Shown: in pieces, positions 10,388 to 18,701 of the stretch
Position numbering within the stretch: the stretch's first letter is position 1
Layout: each line of letters begins with the position of its first letter
NCBI GenBank assembly: GCA_903885605.1
Contig: CAISJD010000011.1
Location: forward strand, 1-64,000
From: an uncultured Chthonomonas sp.
GTDB lineage: Bacteria > Armatimonadota > Chthonomonadetes > Chthonomonadales > CAJBBX01
Length of the DNA stretch: 64,000 nt
Reading direction: 5' to 3'
Notes under the pieces: model-generated
The model's input: only the letters and a program-made list of their open reading frames with translations
What the model was told of the DNA's origin: nothing
The model's database searches: none
Translations under genes and position numbers: made by a program

Positions 10388-10423
10388 TCTCCGGCCTCCT
10401 GCAACTTTCGGATATCAAGGTCC

Positions 10424-10444
10424 AGTATACCTATCGGTGATACT
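10424..10444. promoter_or_regulatory. Candidate Rrf2 operator overlapping the -10 of the rrf2 promoter
   Basis: Imperfect inverted repeat AGTATACC-TATC-GGTgATACT; on the minus strand it contains TATACT. Confidence 0.45.
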
Positions 10445-10471
10445 CAGCCGCAAGAAGGGAGAACCCGTCAC

Positions 10472-10804
10472 ATGGATCGATGTGTCTATCTGCCCAGCCT
10501 GACCGCGCAGGTCGATGTGCCCGACAACGGCATCCTCAGCCGCACCGTCTACGAGGACACACTGCTGAAGGTGGTTCTGTTCGGCTTCGACACGGGCCAG
10601 CTACTCTCGGAGCATACCGCCTCCGTGCCCGCCATCATCCAGATTCTGGAAGGCGAGGCTGAACTGCGCCTCGGCGACGAAGTGGTGCAGGCTGGACCGG
10701 GCGCCTGGGCAAGCATGGAGGCCAACCTGCCCCACGCCGTCATCGCCAAGACACCGCTGAAGATGGCCCTTACCATGCTGCACGGCGCCAAGCCCGGGGC
10801 CTGA
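10472..10804 (+). CDS. Small cupin-domain protein
   Basis: LLSEHTASVPAIIQILEGEAELRLGDEVVQAGPGAWASMEANLPHAVIAKTPLKMALTML. Confidence 0.88.
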   Translation: MDRCVYLPSLTAQVDVPDNGILSRTVYEDTLLKVVLFGFDTGQLLSEHTASVPAIIQILEGEAELRLGDEVVQAGPGAWASMEANLPHAVIAKTPLKMALTMLHGAKPGA

Positions 10805-10824
10805 CGCGCGCAATCGGACGGGTC

Positions 10825-10857
10825 GCGGCCGCCCGGGTCCCGTGACAGGGCGGCCGC
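10825..10857. terminator. Hairpin between convergent cupin and sigma-factor genes
   Basis: Perfect stem GCGGCCGCCC/GGGCGGCCGC (10825-10834/10848-10857). Confidence 0.6.
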
Positions 10858-10884
10858 ACCGGACCGGTGTGGGGTGGGGTCCGC

Positions 10885-11490
10885 CTAGGCGGCGATGGGC
10901 CTTACGGTAGCACGACGACGAGCGGCAGGCCGGCCGGTGAGCGCGCTCCGCATGATGACCCGGGCTCGGTGAAGCCTGGAGCGGATGGTGCCCACCGCGC
11001 ATCCGAGCACCTCCGCCGCCTCGTCGTAGGACATCCCCTCAATATCGGTAAGGAGAACGGTCTGCCTGAACACCGAGGGCAGGTTGTTCAGCGCCGATTG
11101 GATGCGCTCGTCCATCACGCCCCGCATGAGGATGCGCGAGGGATCTGCCTCTTCATCGGGGATCTCACTAAAGAGCGAATCGCCGTCATTGCCCTCGTAG
11201 GGAGTATCCAGCGAAAGCGGCGCCTGCTTGGGCCGGGCTCGTAGCCGATCTACGAAGAGGTTGGCCACAATGCGGAAGAGCCAGCGGTCGAACGGCCTGC
11301 CTGGATCGTACCTGTCAAACGCGCGGAACGCCCTGACGAACGCCTCCTGCGTGAGGTCCTCGGCGTCTTCCTTGTTGCCGGAAAGCCTATAGGCGAACGA
11401 GTAGGCCTTGCGGTAGTGCTCCTGCATCAGGCGGTTGAAGAACACCGCGGACGTGCGCTGGACCCCGGTGTCGCAGGCGGTAGTGCTCAT
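10885..11490 (-). CDS. ECF-type RNA polymerase sigma factor
   Basis: ATG at 11490 after AAAAGGAGGCGCACC; sigma2 YRLSGNKEDAEDLTQEAFVRAFRAFDRYDPGRPFDRWLFRIVANLFVDRLR; sigma4 LPSVFRQTVLLTDIEGMSYDEAAEVLGCAVGTIRSRLHRAR. Confidence 0.95.
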   Translation of the reverse strand: MSTTACDTGVQRTSAVFFNRLMQEHYRKAYSFAYRLSGNKEDAEDLTQEAFVRAFRAFDRYDPGRPFDRWLFRIVANLFVDRLRARPKQAPLSLDTPYEGNDGDSLFSEIPDEEADPSRILMRGVMDERIQSALNNLPSVFRQTVLLTDIEGMSYDEAAEVLGCAVGTIRSRLHRARVIMRSALTGRPAARRRATVRPIAA

Positions 11491-11593
11491 GGTGCGCCTC
11501 CTTTTCAGGATGTCGGCTCGCCCATCCCAGGGGCGACGCCTAGAGTGGCAGAACCGGCTGGTGCCACCGGCAGTATTGATTAGTTGGACTAAG

Positions 11594-11622
11594 AGTATAC
11601 GGGCGCCGCCGGTCGCTGTCAA
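11594..11622 (-). promoter_or_regulatory. Sigma70-type promoter upstream of the ECF sigma gene
   Basis: Minus strand TTGACA-17 nt-TATACT (11622-11617 / 11599-11594). Confidence 0.75.
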
Positions 11623-11693
11623 CAGGTCGTCGAGCTTTCTCGATGGATCAGGCCGCGTTGTTCGCCGGGGAGTGAACCGGCACCTCCGGCGCG

Positions 11694-11723
11694 TTGACGG
11701 CTTGCCCGGCATGGGCGTAGAAT
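11694..11723 (+). promoter_or_regulatory. Sigma70-type promoter upstream of the URO-D family gene
   Basis: TTGACG-18 nt-TAGAAT. Confidence 0.6.
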
Positions 11724-11766
11724 ACAGAAGCGGGGCCGAGCCGCGCACCCACCATAGGAGCTCCCA

Positions 11767-12726
11767 ATGCCGTCACTCGACGATCGTTACCGTGCCATGC
11801 TGTTCGAGACCCCGGAGTGCATCCCTGTGAGCGTCGGCATCCTGCCGGCGGCGTGGATGAAGTACCGGGAGGAGCTTGAGGCCATCACGGCCAGGCATCC
11901 GGCGCTCTTCGGGCAGTCGGGCTCACGCGACTTCGACGCGGTTGGCGGGACCTACGTGGCCGGCGATCACGTGGATGCCTGGGGATGTGTCTGGCAGAAC
12001 ATCCGCACCGGGTGCGAATCGATCGTGACGGGCCACCCCGTGGCCCGGCGAGAGGATGTGCGCTCCCTGCACATGCCGACGACTGACATCGGCTTCCCTC
12101 ACGGCTTCATGTACCTGCGCCTGCAGGACCTGCGCGGCTTTGAGGAGCTCATGGTTGACTTCGCCGAGGAGCCCGAGGAGCTGGGCATGCTGGTCGACCT
12201 CGTCCTCCAGTACAACCTGCGCCAGGTAGCCCGCCACCTGCCTGCGATCCAGGCCGAAGGACAGATCATCGGCTTCGGCGACGACCTGGGGATGCAGTTG
12301 TCGCTGCCCATGAGCCCGGCGAAGTGGCGCAAGTACCTCAAGCCCTGTTTTGAAGCCATCTACAGGCCCTACCGCGACGCCGGGCACTACGTGTATATGC
12401 ACACTGACGGCCACATATGGGAGATTATCCCGGATCTCGCCGAGTGCGGCGTCAACGTGGTGAACCCGCAGGTGCGGGCCAACGGCCTCGACAACCTGGC
12501 CCGCGTCTGCAAGGGCAAGGTCTGTGTTTCGCTGGATCTGGACAGGCAGCTCTTTCCCTTCTGCACTCCCGCAGAGATCGACGCGCACGTCCGCGAGTCG
12601 GTCAAGACGCTGGGGAGCAAGCAGGGCGGCCTGTGGCTGGTTGCCGAGATCGGCGACGATGTGCCGCTGGAGAACTGCGAGGCCATCTTCACGGCGCTGG
12701 AGCGCTACCGCGGCTACTTCAGTTGA
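11767..12726 (+). CDS. Uroporphyrinogen decarboxylase (URO-D) superfamily protein
   Basis: RYRAMLFETPECIPVSVGILPAAWMKY...LPMSPAKWRKYLKPCFEAIYRPYRDAGHYVYMHTDGHIWEIIPDLAECGVNVVNPQ. Confidence 0.85.
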   Translation: MPSLDDRYRAMLFETPECIPVSVGILPAAWMKYREELEAITARHPALFGQSGSRDFDAVGGTYVAGDHVDAWGCVWQNIRTGCESIVTGHPVARREDVRSLHMPTTDIGFPHGFMYLRLQDLRGFEELMVDFAEEPEELGMLVDLVLQYNLRQVARHLPAIQAEGQIIGFGDDLGMQLSLPMSPAKWRKYLKPCFEAIYRPYRDAGHYVYMHTDGHIWEIIPDLAECGVNVVNPQVRANGLDNLARVCKGKVCVSLDLDRQLFPFCTPAEIDAHVRESVKTLGSKQGGLWLVAEIGDDVPLENCEAIFTALERYRGYFS

Positions 12727-12763
12727 GGGGCGCGGGGCGGTCGGGCTGAGGAGGTAGGGGACC

Positions 12764-14041
12764 ATGTGGGCGCAGCTGAAGACGGCCATGCATCCAGACG
12801 CCGTCCGCTTGATCATCGTGCTCTTCCTGTCGTTCCTCATCGGCCTGGAGCGCGAGGAGCACCAGTCGCAGGAGAAGGGCTACAGTTTCGGCGGCGTCCG
12901 CACGTTCCCGCTGATCGGCATCCTGGGGTTCGGCGTCGCGCTCATTTCGGTGGGGCAGGTGATGCCGATCGCCATCGGCCTGGCGGTGCTCGCCTCGTTC
13001 CTGGTGCCTTCGTACCTGCACAAGATGAAGGGCGATCCGTGCGCCGGCATCACCACGGAGGTCTCAGCCCTGGGCACCTACGTGGTGGGCGTCCTGGTCC
13101 AGCAAGACCAGTATTGGACCGCCACCGCCATGGTGGTGGTGAGCCTCTTCTTGCTGGAGCTGAAGTCGGGGCTGGAGGGATTGGCGCGGCGCGTGTCGGC
13201 GGCAGACATCGTCACGTTCACCAAGTTCCTGCTCGTGGCCGCGGTGATCCTTCCCGTTGTCCCCAACCAGCCTGTGTCGCAGTTCCGCATCAACCCGCTC
13301 ACGGTCTGGTATGTGGTGGTGGCGGTGAGCCTCATCTCCTATGCGGGCTACCTGCTGCAGCGGGCCATAGGCGGACGCGGCGGTTTCGTCGCCGGCGCGC
13401 TGGTGGGCGGCGCATACTCCTCGACGGCGGCAACCGTTGCGATGGCGCGGGCCGCTTCCACGGGCGGGGCCGGCGGGTCCCAACTGGCCGGGGGCGTCCT
13501 CATGGCCTCTGCCATGGCGCTTCCGCGGTGGCTGATCCTCGTGGCGCTCGCGTCGCCGCCGCTGGCCGCCAGGCTGGCGCCATGGATGCTGGGCATCATG
13601 GTTCTCTCCTGCGCGGCGGGCCTCACGCTGGCGGTGCGGTCGCCGGAGCCTGCCGATGCGGGTGACCGCGTCGGCCCGAGGGGCAATCCGCTTGAGCTGC
13701 GCGTCGCCTTCGCGTTCGCGGCGCTGTTCGTGGCGACGCTGGTGATCACCCAGCTGGTGTCGGGCGCGCTGGGCAGCAACGGGGTGCTCGGCCTCGCCGC
13801 CGTCGTAGGGGTCACGGACATCACGCCCTTTGTGGTGGGCATCGCGGGAAGCGCGGCGACGGGGCTGGCCCTGCACACGGCGGCGGCGGCGATCCTCATC
13901 GCAGGGGCCTCCAACGCGGCGGCCAAGGGGTTCTACGCGCTGGGTTTCGCGGGGCGAGCCGCGGGGCGGGCCGCATGCGCCTGGCAACTGGGCATGGCGT
14001 CCCTTCTGCTGGCAGCCGCGTGGCTCGCCTCGGCGTCCTGA
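12764..14041 (+). CDS. MgtC/SapB-family membrane protein with DUF4010 region
   Basis: LIIVLFLSFLIGLEREEHQSQEKGYSFGGVRTFPLIGILGFG; C-terminal multi-helix DUF4010-like segment. Confidence 0.87.
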   Translation: MWAQLKTAMHPDAVRLIIVLFLSFLIGLEREEHQSQEKGYSFGGVRTFPLIGILGFGVALISVGQVMPIAIGLAVLASFLVPSYLHKMKGDPCAGITTEVSALGTYVVGVLVQQDQYWTATAMVVVSLFLLELKSGLEGLARRVSAADIVTFTKFLLVAAVILPVVPNQPVSQFRINPLTVWYVVVAVSLISYAGYLLQRAIGGRGGFVAGALVGGAYSSTAATVAMARAASTGGAGGSQLAGGVLMASAMALPRWLILVALASPPLAARLAPWMLGIMVLSCAAGLTLAVRSPEPADAGDRVGPRGNPLELRVAFAFAALFVATLVITQLVSGALGSNGVLGLAAVVGVTDITPFVVGIAGSAATGLALHTAAAAILIAGASNAAAKGFYALGFAGRAAGRAACAWQLGMASLLLAAAWLASAS

Positions 14042-14073
14042 CCGGGCGTTACGCGCCGCCGGGAAGGCTCAGG

Positions 14074-14079
14074 TATAAT
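14074..14079 (+). promoter_or_regulatory. -10 element (TATAAT) upstream of the rpsF operon
   Basis: Perfect TATAAT about 88 nt before the rpsF start; -35 not convincing. Confidence 0.45.
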
Positions 14080-14166
14080 GCCCGAGTCGGGGCGCCAGCC
14101 TGTAGGCGTCCTTCTTCCCGCTCCGGGACAGACCGGGGCCAATGACCGAGGGGAGGTACTACCCTA

Positions 14167-14640
14167 TTGCGTCGCTATGAGGCGATGTACATCATCGTGC
14201 CGGATCGTCCCGATGAGGACGTGCCGGGGATCATCGAGCGCTACAGCAAGGTCGTCACCGACGGTGGCGGTGTTGTATTGAGCGCGGACCCGTGGGAAGG
14301 CGGCCGGCGACGGCTTGCGTACCCCATCGCGGGCCGACACGAAGGCATCTACATCCTGATGCAGTTCGAGTCCGGTCCTGACATCCCGAAGGAGCTGGAG
14401 CGTGTCTTCGGCATCAGCGACGACATCATGCGCAGCATGGTCGTCCGCGCTGAAGAGGTCGGCCCGGTGGAGCCCAAGCTTACCGTGACGCCGGCGCCTG
14501 CGCCAGAGCCCGAGCCCGCCCCTGTCGTCGAGCCCGTCGCTGAGCCCGCCCCCGTTCCTGAGCCGGCCACTGAGCCTGCCGCGGAGCCCGTGGCCGAGCC
14601 TGCCGTCGAACCGGCGCCGGAGCCCACACCCGAGGCATAG
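14167..14640 (+). CDS. rpsF: 30S ribosomal protein S6 with long Pro/Ala/Glu-rich C-terminal tail
   Basis: TTG start 10 nt after GGGAGG; RRYEAMYIIVPDRPDEDVPGIIERYSKVVTDGGG...GRRRLAYPIAGRHEGIYILMQFE; PAPEPEPAPVVEPVAEP... tail. Confidence 0.95.
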   Translation: MRRYEAMYIIVPDRPDEDVPGIIERYSKVVTDGGGVVLSADPWEGGRRRLAYPIAGRHEGIYILMQFESGPDIPKELERVFGISDDIMRSMVVRAEEVGPVEPKLTVTPAPAPEPEPAPVVEPVAEPAPVPEPATEPAAEPVAEPAVEPAPEPTPEA

Positions 14641-14727
14641 GGCCCCGAGTGAGGCCATGAGCCATCTTCCGCGCGTCCCCCGTTGCCCTCGAGCGGCACG
14701 GGCGATGCGCGGCAGGAGGACGACACC

Positions 14728-15195
14728 ATGCTGAACCGCATCGTTCTTATCGGTCGTCTCACGCGGGATCCGGAGCAGTCCTACGCCACCAGCGGCGTCG
14801 CCATCGCGAAGTTCACTGTGGCTGTGGACCGTCCGCTTCGCAACGAGAACGGCGAGCGCGATACCGACTTCATCGACTGCGTAGCCTTCAAGCAGCGGGC
14901 CGAGTTCCTGCACAAGTATGTGCATAAGGGGCGGCTCGTGGCGGTCGAAGGTCGGCTGCAGATTCGCCAGTGGCAGGCGCAGGACGGGAGCAAGAGGCGG
15001 TCGGCCGAGGTCCTGGTCGACAGCGTCGATCCGTTGGACCGGCCGCGCGAGACGGGTGATGAGGACGGAGCCGGTGCAGCGGGCGGCTACGGCGGACCCG
15101 CGGGCGGCTTCGGCCAGTCTTCGGCTCCGCGGCAGCCCATGGCGCCTCCGCCCACTTCGATCGGTGATCATCCCGACCCGTTCGGTGACGAGTAG
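14728..15195 (+). CDS. ssb: Single-stranded DNA-binding protein
   Basis: [82 protein letters not shown]; lies between rpsF and rpsR. Confidence 0.96.
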   Translation: MLNRIVLIGRLTRDPEQSYATSGVAIAKFTVAVDRPLRNENGERDTDFIDCVAFKQRAEFLHKYVHKGRLVAVEGRLQIRQWQAQDGSKRRSAEVLVDSVDPLDRPRETGDEDGAGAAGGYGGPAGGFGQSSAPRQPMAPPPTSIGDHPDPFGDE

Positions 15196-15215
15196 AGTCA
15201 CGAAAGGAACCCAAT

Positions 15216-15470
15216 ATGCCACCACCTCCACCCAGAAGGCGCGGCCCCGGCAAATGGAAGCGGCCGCGGCGTAAGGTCTGCCAGTTCTGCGTTGATAAGG
15301 CCAAGGCCATCAACTACAAGAGCGCGGCCCGCCTGCGGAAGTACCTGACCGAGCGCGGCAAGATGGTGCCGCGCCGCACCAGCGGCACCTGCTCCAGCCA
15401 CCAGCGCATGCTCAGCACCGCCATCAAGCGGGCGCGGCACATGGCGCTGATGATTTTCGTGGCGGAGTAG
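15216..15470 (+). CDS. rpsR: 30S ribosomal protein S18
   Basis: [65 protein letters not shown]. Confidence 0.97.
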   Translation: MPPPPPRRRGPGKWKRPRRKVCQFCVDKAKAINYKSAARLRKYLTERGKMVPRRTSGTCSSHQRMLSTAIKRARHMALMIFVAE

Positions 15471-15492
15471 ACCGAAAGCGCTGCAACCCCGG

Positions 15493-15520
15493 CGGGGCGG
15501 AGTCACATCCGCCCCGTCTG
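15493..15520 (+). terminator. Intrinsic terminator of the rpsF-ssb-rpsR operon
   Basis: CGGGGCGGA-gtcaca-TCCGCCCCG followed by TCTGT. Confidence 0.7.
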
Positions 15521-15544
15521 TACATGAGGGCTGACCTGCGCCGG

Positions 15545-15573
15545 TTGACTTCGGACGCGTGCCAGACTATAAT
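15545..15573 (+). promoter_or_regulatory. Sigma70 promoter of the ABC ATPase gene
   Basis: TTGACT-17 nt-TATAAT. Confidence 0.85.
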
Positions 15574-15617
15574 CGCAGGCAATAGGGCAGTAGTCCGACC
15601 AGAAGGGGAACCACCGC

Positions 15618-16766
15618 ATGGCGAGCGTCACTCTGCGCGACCTGACCAAAGAGTTCAAAGAGGTCGTTGCCGTGAACAAGCTGAACCTCGAGATCCGCGA
15701 CAAGGAGTTCCTTGTCCTCGTGGGTCCGTCCGGCTGCGGCAAGACCACCGCGCTTCGCATGGTGGCCGGGCTTGAGGAGTCCACCTCCGGCGAAATCTTG
15801 ATCGGCGATCGGGTCGTGAACGACGTGTCGCCCAAGGACCGGGACATCGCCATGGTGTTCCAGAATTACGCGCTTTATCCCCACATGTCGGTCTACGACA
15901 ACATGAGCTTCGGCCTCCGCCTGAAGCGGACGCCCACCGGCAAGCCATGGCCCTTCAACGCGACGCGGACCTTCTCCAAGCAGGAGATTGATCGCCGCGT
16001 GAACGAGGCGGCCAGGCTACTGGGCATGGAGACCCTGCTGCAGCGCAAGCCCAAGCAGCTCTCCGGCGGCCAGCGCCAGCGCGTCGCGCTGGGTCGTGCG
16101 ATCGTGCGGGAGCCCAAGGTCTTCCTGATGGACGAGCCGCTCTCCAACCTGGACGCCAAGCTTCGAGTGCAGACCCGCGCCGAGCTGATCAAGCTTCACC
16201 GGCGGCTGGGGATCACCACGATTTATGTCACGCATGACCAGGTCGAGGCCATGACCATGGGCGACCGCATCGCCGTCATGAACGCCGGCCTCATGCAGCA
16301 GTGCGACACGCCGCTGAACCTCTACAACCATCCCGCCAACGTCTTTGTCGCGGGATTCATCGGCTCACCTGCCATGAACTTCGTGCCTGTCACGGTCAAG
16401 GCCGAAGGCGACACGGTCAAGCTCGATGCGGGCTCGTTCAGCGTGGCGCTCCCCGCGGACAAGGCGGCTGTGGCGAAGGCCAAGGTCGGCTCCGAGTGCA
16501 CGCTCGGCATCCGGCCCGAGGACATCTACGACGCGCAGTTGGCCGGTCTGGTCAAGCCCACGCCCGGCAATACCGTGAAGGTCGGCGTGGACGTTGTGGA
16601 GCCCCTGGGCAACGACGTGGAGATGTACCTGACGGCAGGTCCGCACGCGCTCATCGCCATGATCAACAACAAGACCGCGGCCAAGGCCGGCGACCAGGTC
16701 GATGTCGTCTTCGACATGGACAAGAGCCACCTCTTCGACAAGGCCACCGAGGCCGCCATCTACTAG
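15618..16766 (+). CDS. CUT1-type sugar ABC transporter ATP-binding protein (MalK/UgpC/MsmK-like)
   Basis: Walker A GPSGCGKTTALRMVAG; LSGGQRQRVALGRAIVREPKVFLMDEPLSNLDAKLR; TIYVTHDQVEAMTMGDRIAVM; C-terminal TOBE region. Confidence 0.95.
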   Translation: MASVTLRDLTKEFKEVVAVNKLNLEIRDKEFLVLVGPSGCGKTTALRMVAGLEESTSGEILIGDRVVNDVSPKDRDIAMVFQNYALYPHMSVYDNMSFGLRLKRTPTGKPWPFNATRTFSKQEIDRRVNEAARLLGMETLLQRKPKQLSGGQRQRVALGRAIVREPKVFLMDEPLSNLDAKLRVQTRAELIKLHRRLGITTIYVTHDQVEAMTMGDRIAVMNAGLMQQCDTPLNLYNHPANVFVAGFIGSPAMNFVPVTVKAEGDTVKLDAGSFSVALPADKAAVAKAKVGSECTLGIRPEDIYDAQLAGLVKPTPGNTVKVGVDVVEPLGNDVEMYLTAGPHALIAMINNKTAAKAGDQVDVVFDMDKSHLFDKATEAAIY

Positions 16767-16811
16767 TCAGGTCATCGGGCAGGCGCCTGACCGGCGGCCT
16801 GCGGTGCAGAT

Positions 16812-18629
16812 ATGGCTCAAGCCGTCCTTGCGCTGGACCAGGGCACAACAAGCTCAAGAGCCGTCGTCTACTCAGGCGACGGCTCGGTGCTGTCTGTCGC
16901 CCAGCGCGAGTTCCCCCAGCGTTTCCCACATCCCGGCTGGGTCGAGCACGATCCCGAGGAGATCTGGCAGTCGCAGGTCGACGCCGCCCAGGAGGCCCTG
17001 GCCGTGGCGCGCATGGACGCGGACCAGCTCAGCGGCATCGGCATCGCCAACCAGCGCGAGACCACCGTCGTCTGGGAGCGGCGCACCGGCAGGCCTGTCT
17101 GCCCGGCCATCGTATGGCAGGATCGGCGCACGGCCGAGGTCTGCGCCGAGCTGCGCGCTCAGGGATGCTCACCGCAGGTGCGGGAGATCACCGGGCTGGA
17201 GATCGACCCCTACTTCTCTGGTGTGAAGCTACGCTGGCTGTTGGACCAGGACCCCGAACTGGCCCGCCGCGCCGCCCGAGGCGAACTGGCCTTCGGCACC
17301 GTGGACGCGTGGCTCATCTATCGCCTGACGGGTGGCCGACGGCATGTCACGGATGTCTCCAACGCCTCGCGGACGCTGTTGCTCGACCTCGCGAGCCTGA
17401 CGTGGTCCCAGCCCATGCTTGACCTGCTGGGGATCCCGCGCGAGATGCTGCCCGAGATCTGCCCGAGTTCCGGCCTGATCGATGAGACAGATCACGGCAT
17501 CCTCGGCGGTTCGGCGCCGATCCGGGGCGTGGCGGGCGACCAGCAGGCCGCCCTGTTCGGGCAAGGCTGCGTGCGCCCCGGCCAGGCCAAGTGCACTTAC
17601 GGCACGGGCTGCTTCCTGTTGGCCAACACAGGGGCGGCGCCCGTGGGCTCCCACAGCCGTCTGCTGACCACGGTGGCGTGGAGCATCGGACCCAATACAG
17701 CCTACGCGCTGGAGGGGAGCGTCTTCATGGGCGGCGCCGCCGTCCAGTGGCTCCGCGATGGGCTGGGCGTCATCCCCAGCTCATCAGAGGTGGAGCGACT
17801 GGCGGCTTCAGTGCCGGACTCGGCGGGTGTGGTGGTTGTGCCGGCCTTCACGGGCCTTGGGGCGCCGCACTGGGATCCCGATGCGCGCGGCGCCATCCTC
17901 GGCCTCACGAGGGGATCGACGTCAGCCCACATCGCCCGGGCCACGCTGGAGGGCATCGCCCACCAGGTTGCCGACGTAGTGGAGGCCATGGCCGATGATC
18001 GGGGCGCGCCATTGAACGAGATCCGCGTGGACGGCGGGGCGGCGGCGAATGACCTGCTGATGCAGATGCAGGCCGACCTGACGCAACTGCCGGTGGTGCG
18101 TCCCGCCGATCTGGAGACCACCGCACGCGGCGCGGCGATGCTGGCGGGGATGGCGCCGTCGGACGGCCCTGGCCCCGGCGCTGCGCTGTTTGAGCCAGAT
18201 CTCCCATCGGCTGTAGCGACCTCCGCTCGGGCGCGGTGGCGGATCGCAGTGGGGCGCTCAAGCGGGCTTCCTGCTGTGGTCGGCTATATTGCGCAGGGGG
18301 GCTCGGTGCGTAAGAAGGAGAACGCGCGCGCGGTAGCGTATTTAGGTGCAGGTTCGTGCAGTCGCGCTGATCACCGAGTGGCGTGTGCGCTCGGTGTTCT
18401 GCCACGGAAGGAGGGCGCATTGAAGGGCGGAATAGAGATACCGCCGCCGGTGGCCGCGGCCATCATCGTGGTGCTGGTGCTGGTAGTCGGGTTCTTCATC
18501 TACCGCTCGGCGGGGCCGAAGCCGCTGGCCAAGATGGACAACTCGCAGATGATGAAGGCGTATGGGGCGTCCATGGGCAGTCGCCCGGGTACGCCCGGTC
18601 CGGGTGGCATGCAGGGCCAACCCCGTTAG
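16812..18629 (+). CDS. glpK: Glycerol kinase; the GlpK-like part ends near 18280 but the frame stays open to 18629
   Basis: [51 protein letters not shown]...[20 protein letters not shown]...; usual C-terminus resembles [12 protein letters not shown]. Confidence 0.9.
   Translation: MAQAVLALDQGTTSSRAVVYSGDGSVLSVAQREFPQRFPHPGWVEHDPEEIWQSQVDAAQEALAVARMDADQLSGIGIANQRETTVVWERRTGRPVCPAIVWQDRRTAEVCAELRAQGCSPQVREITGLEIDPYFSGVKLRWLLDQDPELARRAARGELAFGTVDAWLIYRLTGGRRHVTDVSNASRTLLLDLASLTWSQPMLDLLGIPREMLPEICPSSGLIDETDHGILGGSAPIRGVAGDQQAALFGQGCVRPGQAKCTYGTGCFLLANTGAAPVGSHSRLLTTVAWSIGPNTAYALEGSVFMGGAAVQWLRDGLGVIPSSSEVERLAASVPDSAGVVVVPAFTGLGAPHWDPDARGAILGLTRGSTSAHIARATLEGIAHQVADVVEAMADDRGAPLNEIRVDGGAAANDLLMQMQADLTQLPVVRPADLETTARGAAMLAGMAPSDGPGPGAALFEPDLPSAVATSARARWRIAVGRSSGLPAVVGYIAQGGSVRKKENARAVAYLGAGSCSRADHRVACALGVLPRKEGALKGGIEIPPPVAAAIIVVLVLVVGFFIYRSAGPKPLAKMDNSQMMKAYGASMGSRPGTPGPGGMQGQPR
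18420..18629 (+). CDS. Small single-pass membrane protein, TTG start, in frame with glpK
   Basis: AAGGAGG (18408-18414) 5 nt before TTG 18420; [69 protein letters not shown]. Confidence 0.55.
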   Translation: MKGGIEIPPPVAAAIIVVLVLVVGFFIYRSAGPKPLAKMDNSQMMKAYGASMGSRPGTPGPGGMQGQPR

Positions 18630-18667
18630 GCCCGCCTTCGGGCGGCATCCTGAGAGCCGTTCAGACA

Positions 18668-18686
18668 GGCCGGATTGGATCCGGCC
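18668..18686 (+). promoter_or_regulatory. Hairpin immediately upstream of the pilin-like gene's Shine-Dalgarno
   Basis: Perfect 8-bp stem GGCCGGAT-TGG-ATCCGGCC abutting GGGGAGGAAAG. Confidence 0.4.
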
Positions 18687-18701
18687 GGGGAGGAAAGAAG
18701 C

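Noticed and set aside
14464-14637. Pro/Glu codon repeat as a satellite or CRISPR-like array
   Set aside because: It is coding, in frame with rpsF, with no spacer/repeat architecture.
16301-17422. 373-aa plus-strand ORF spanning the malK-like and glpK genes
   Set aside because: Different frame from both; His/Arg/Gly-rich artefact.
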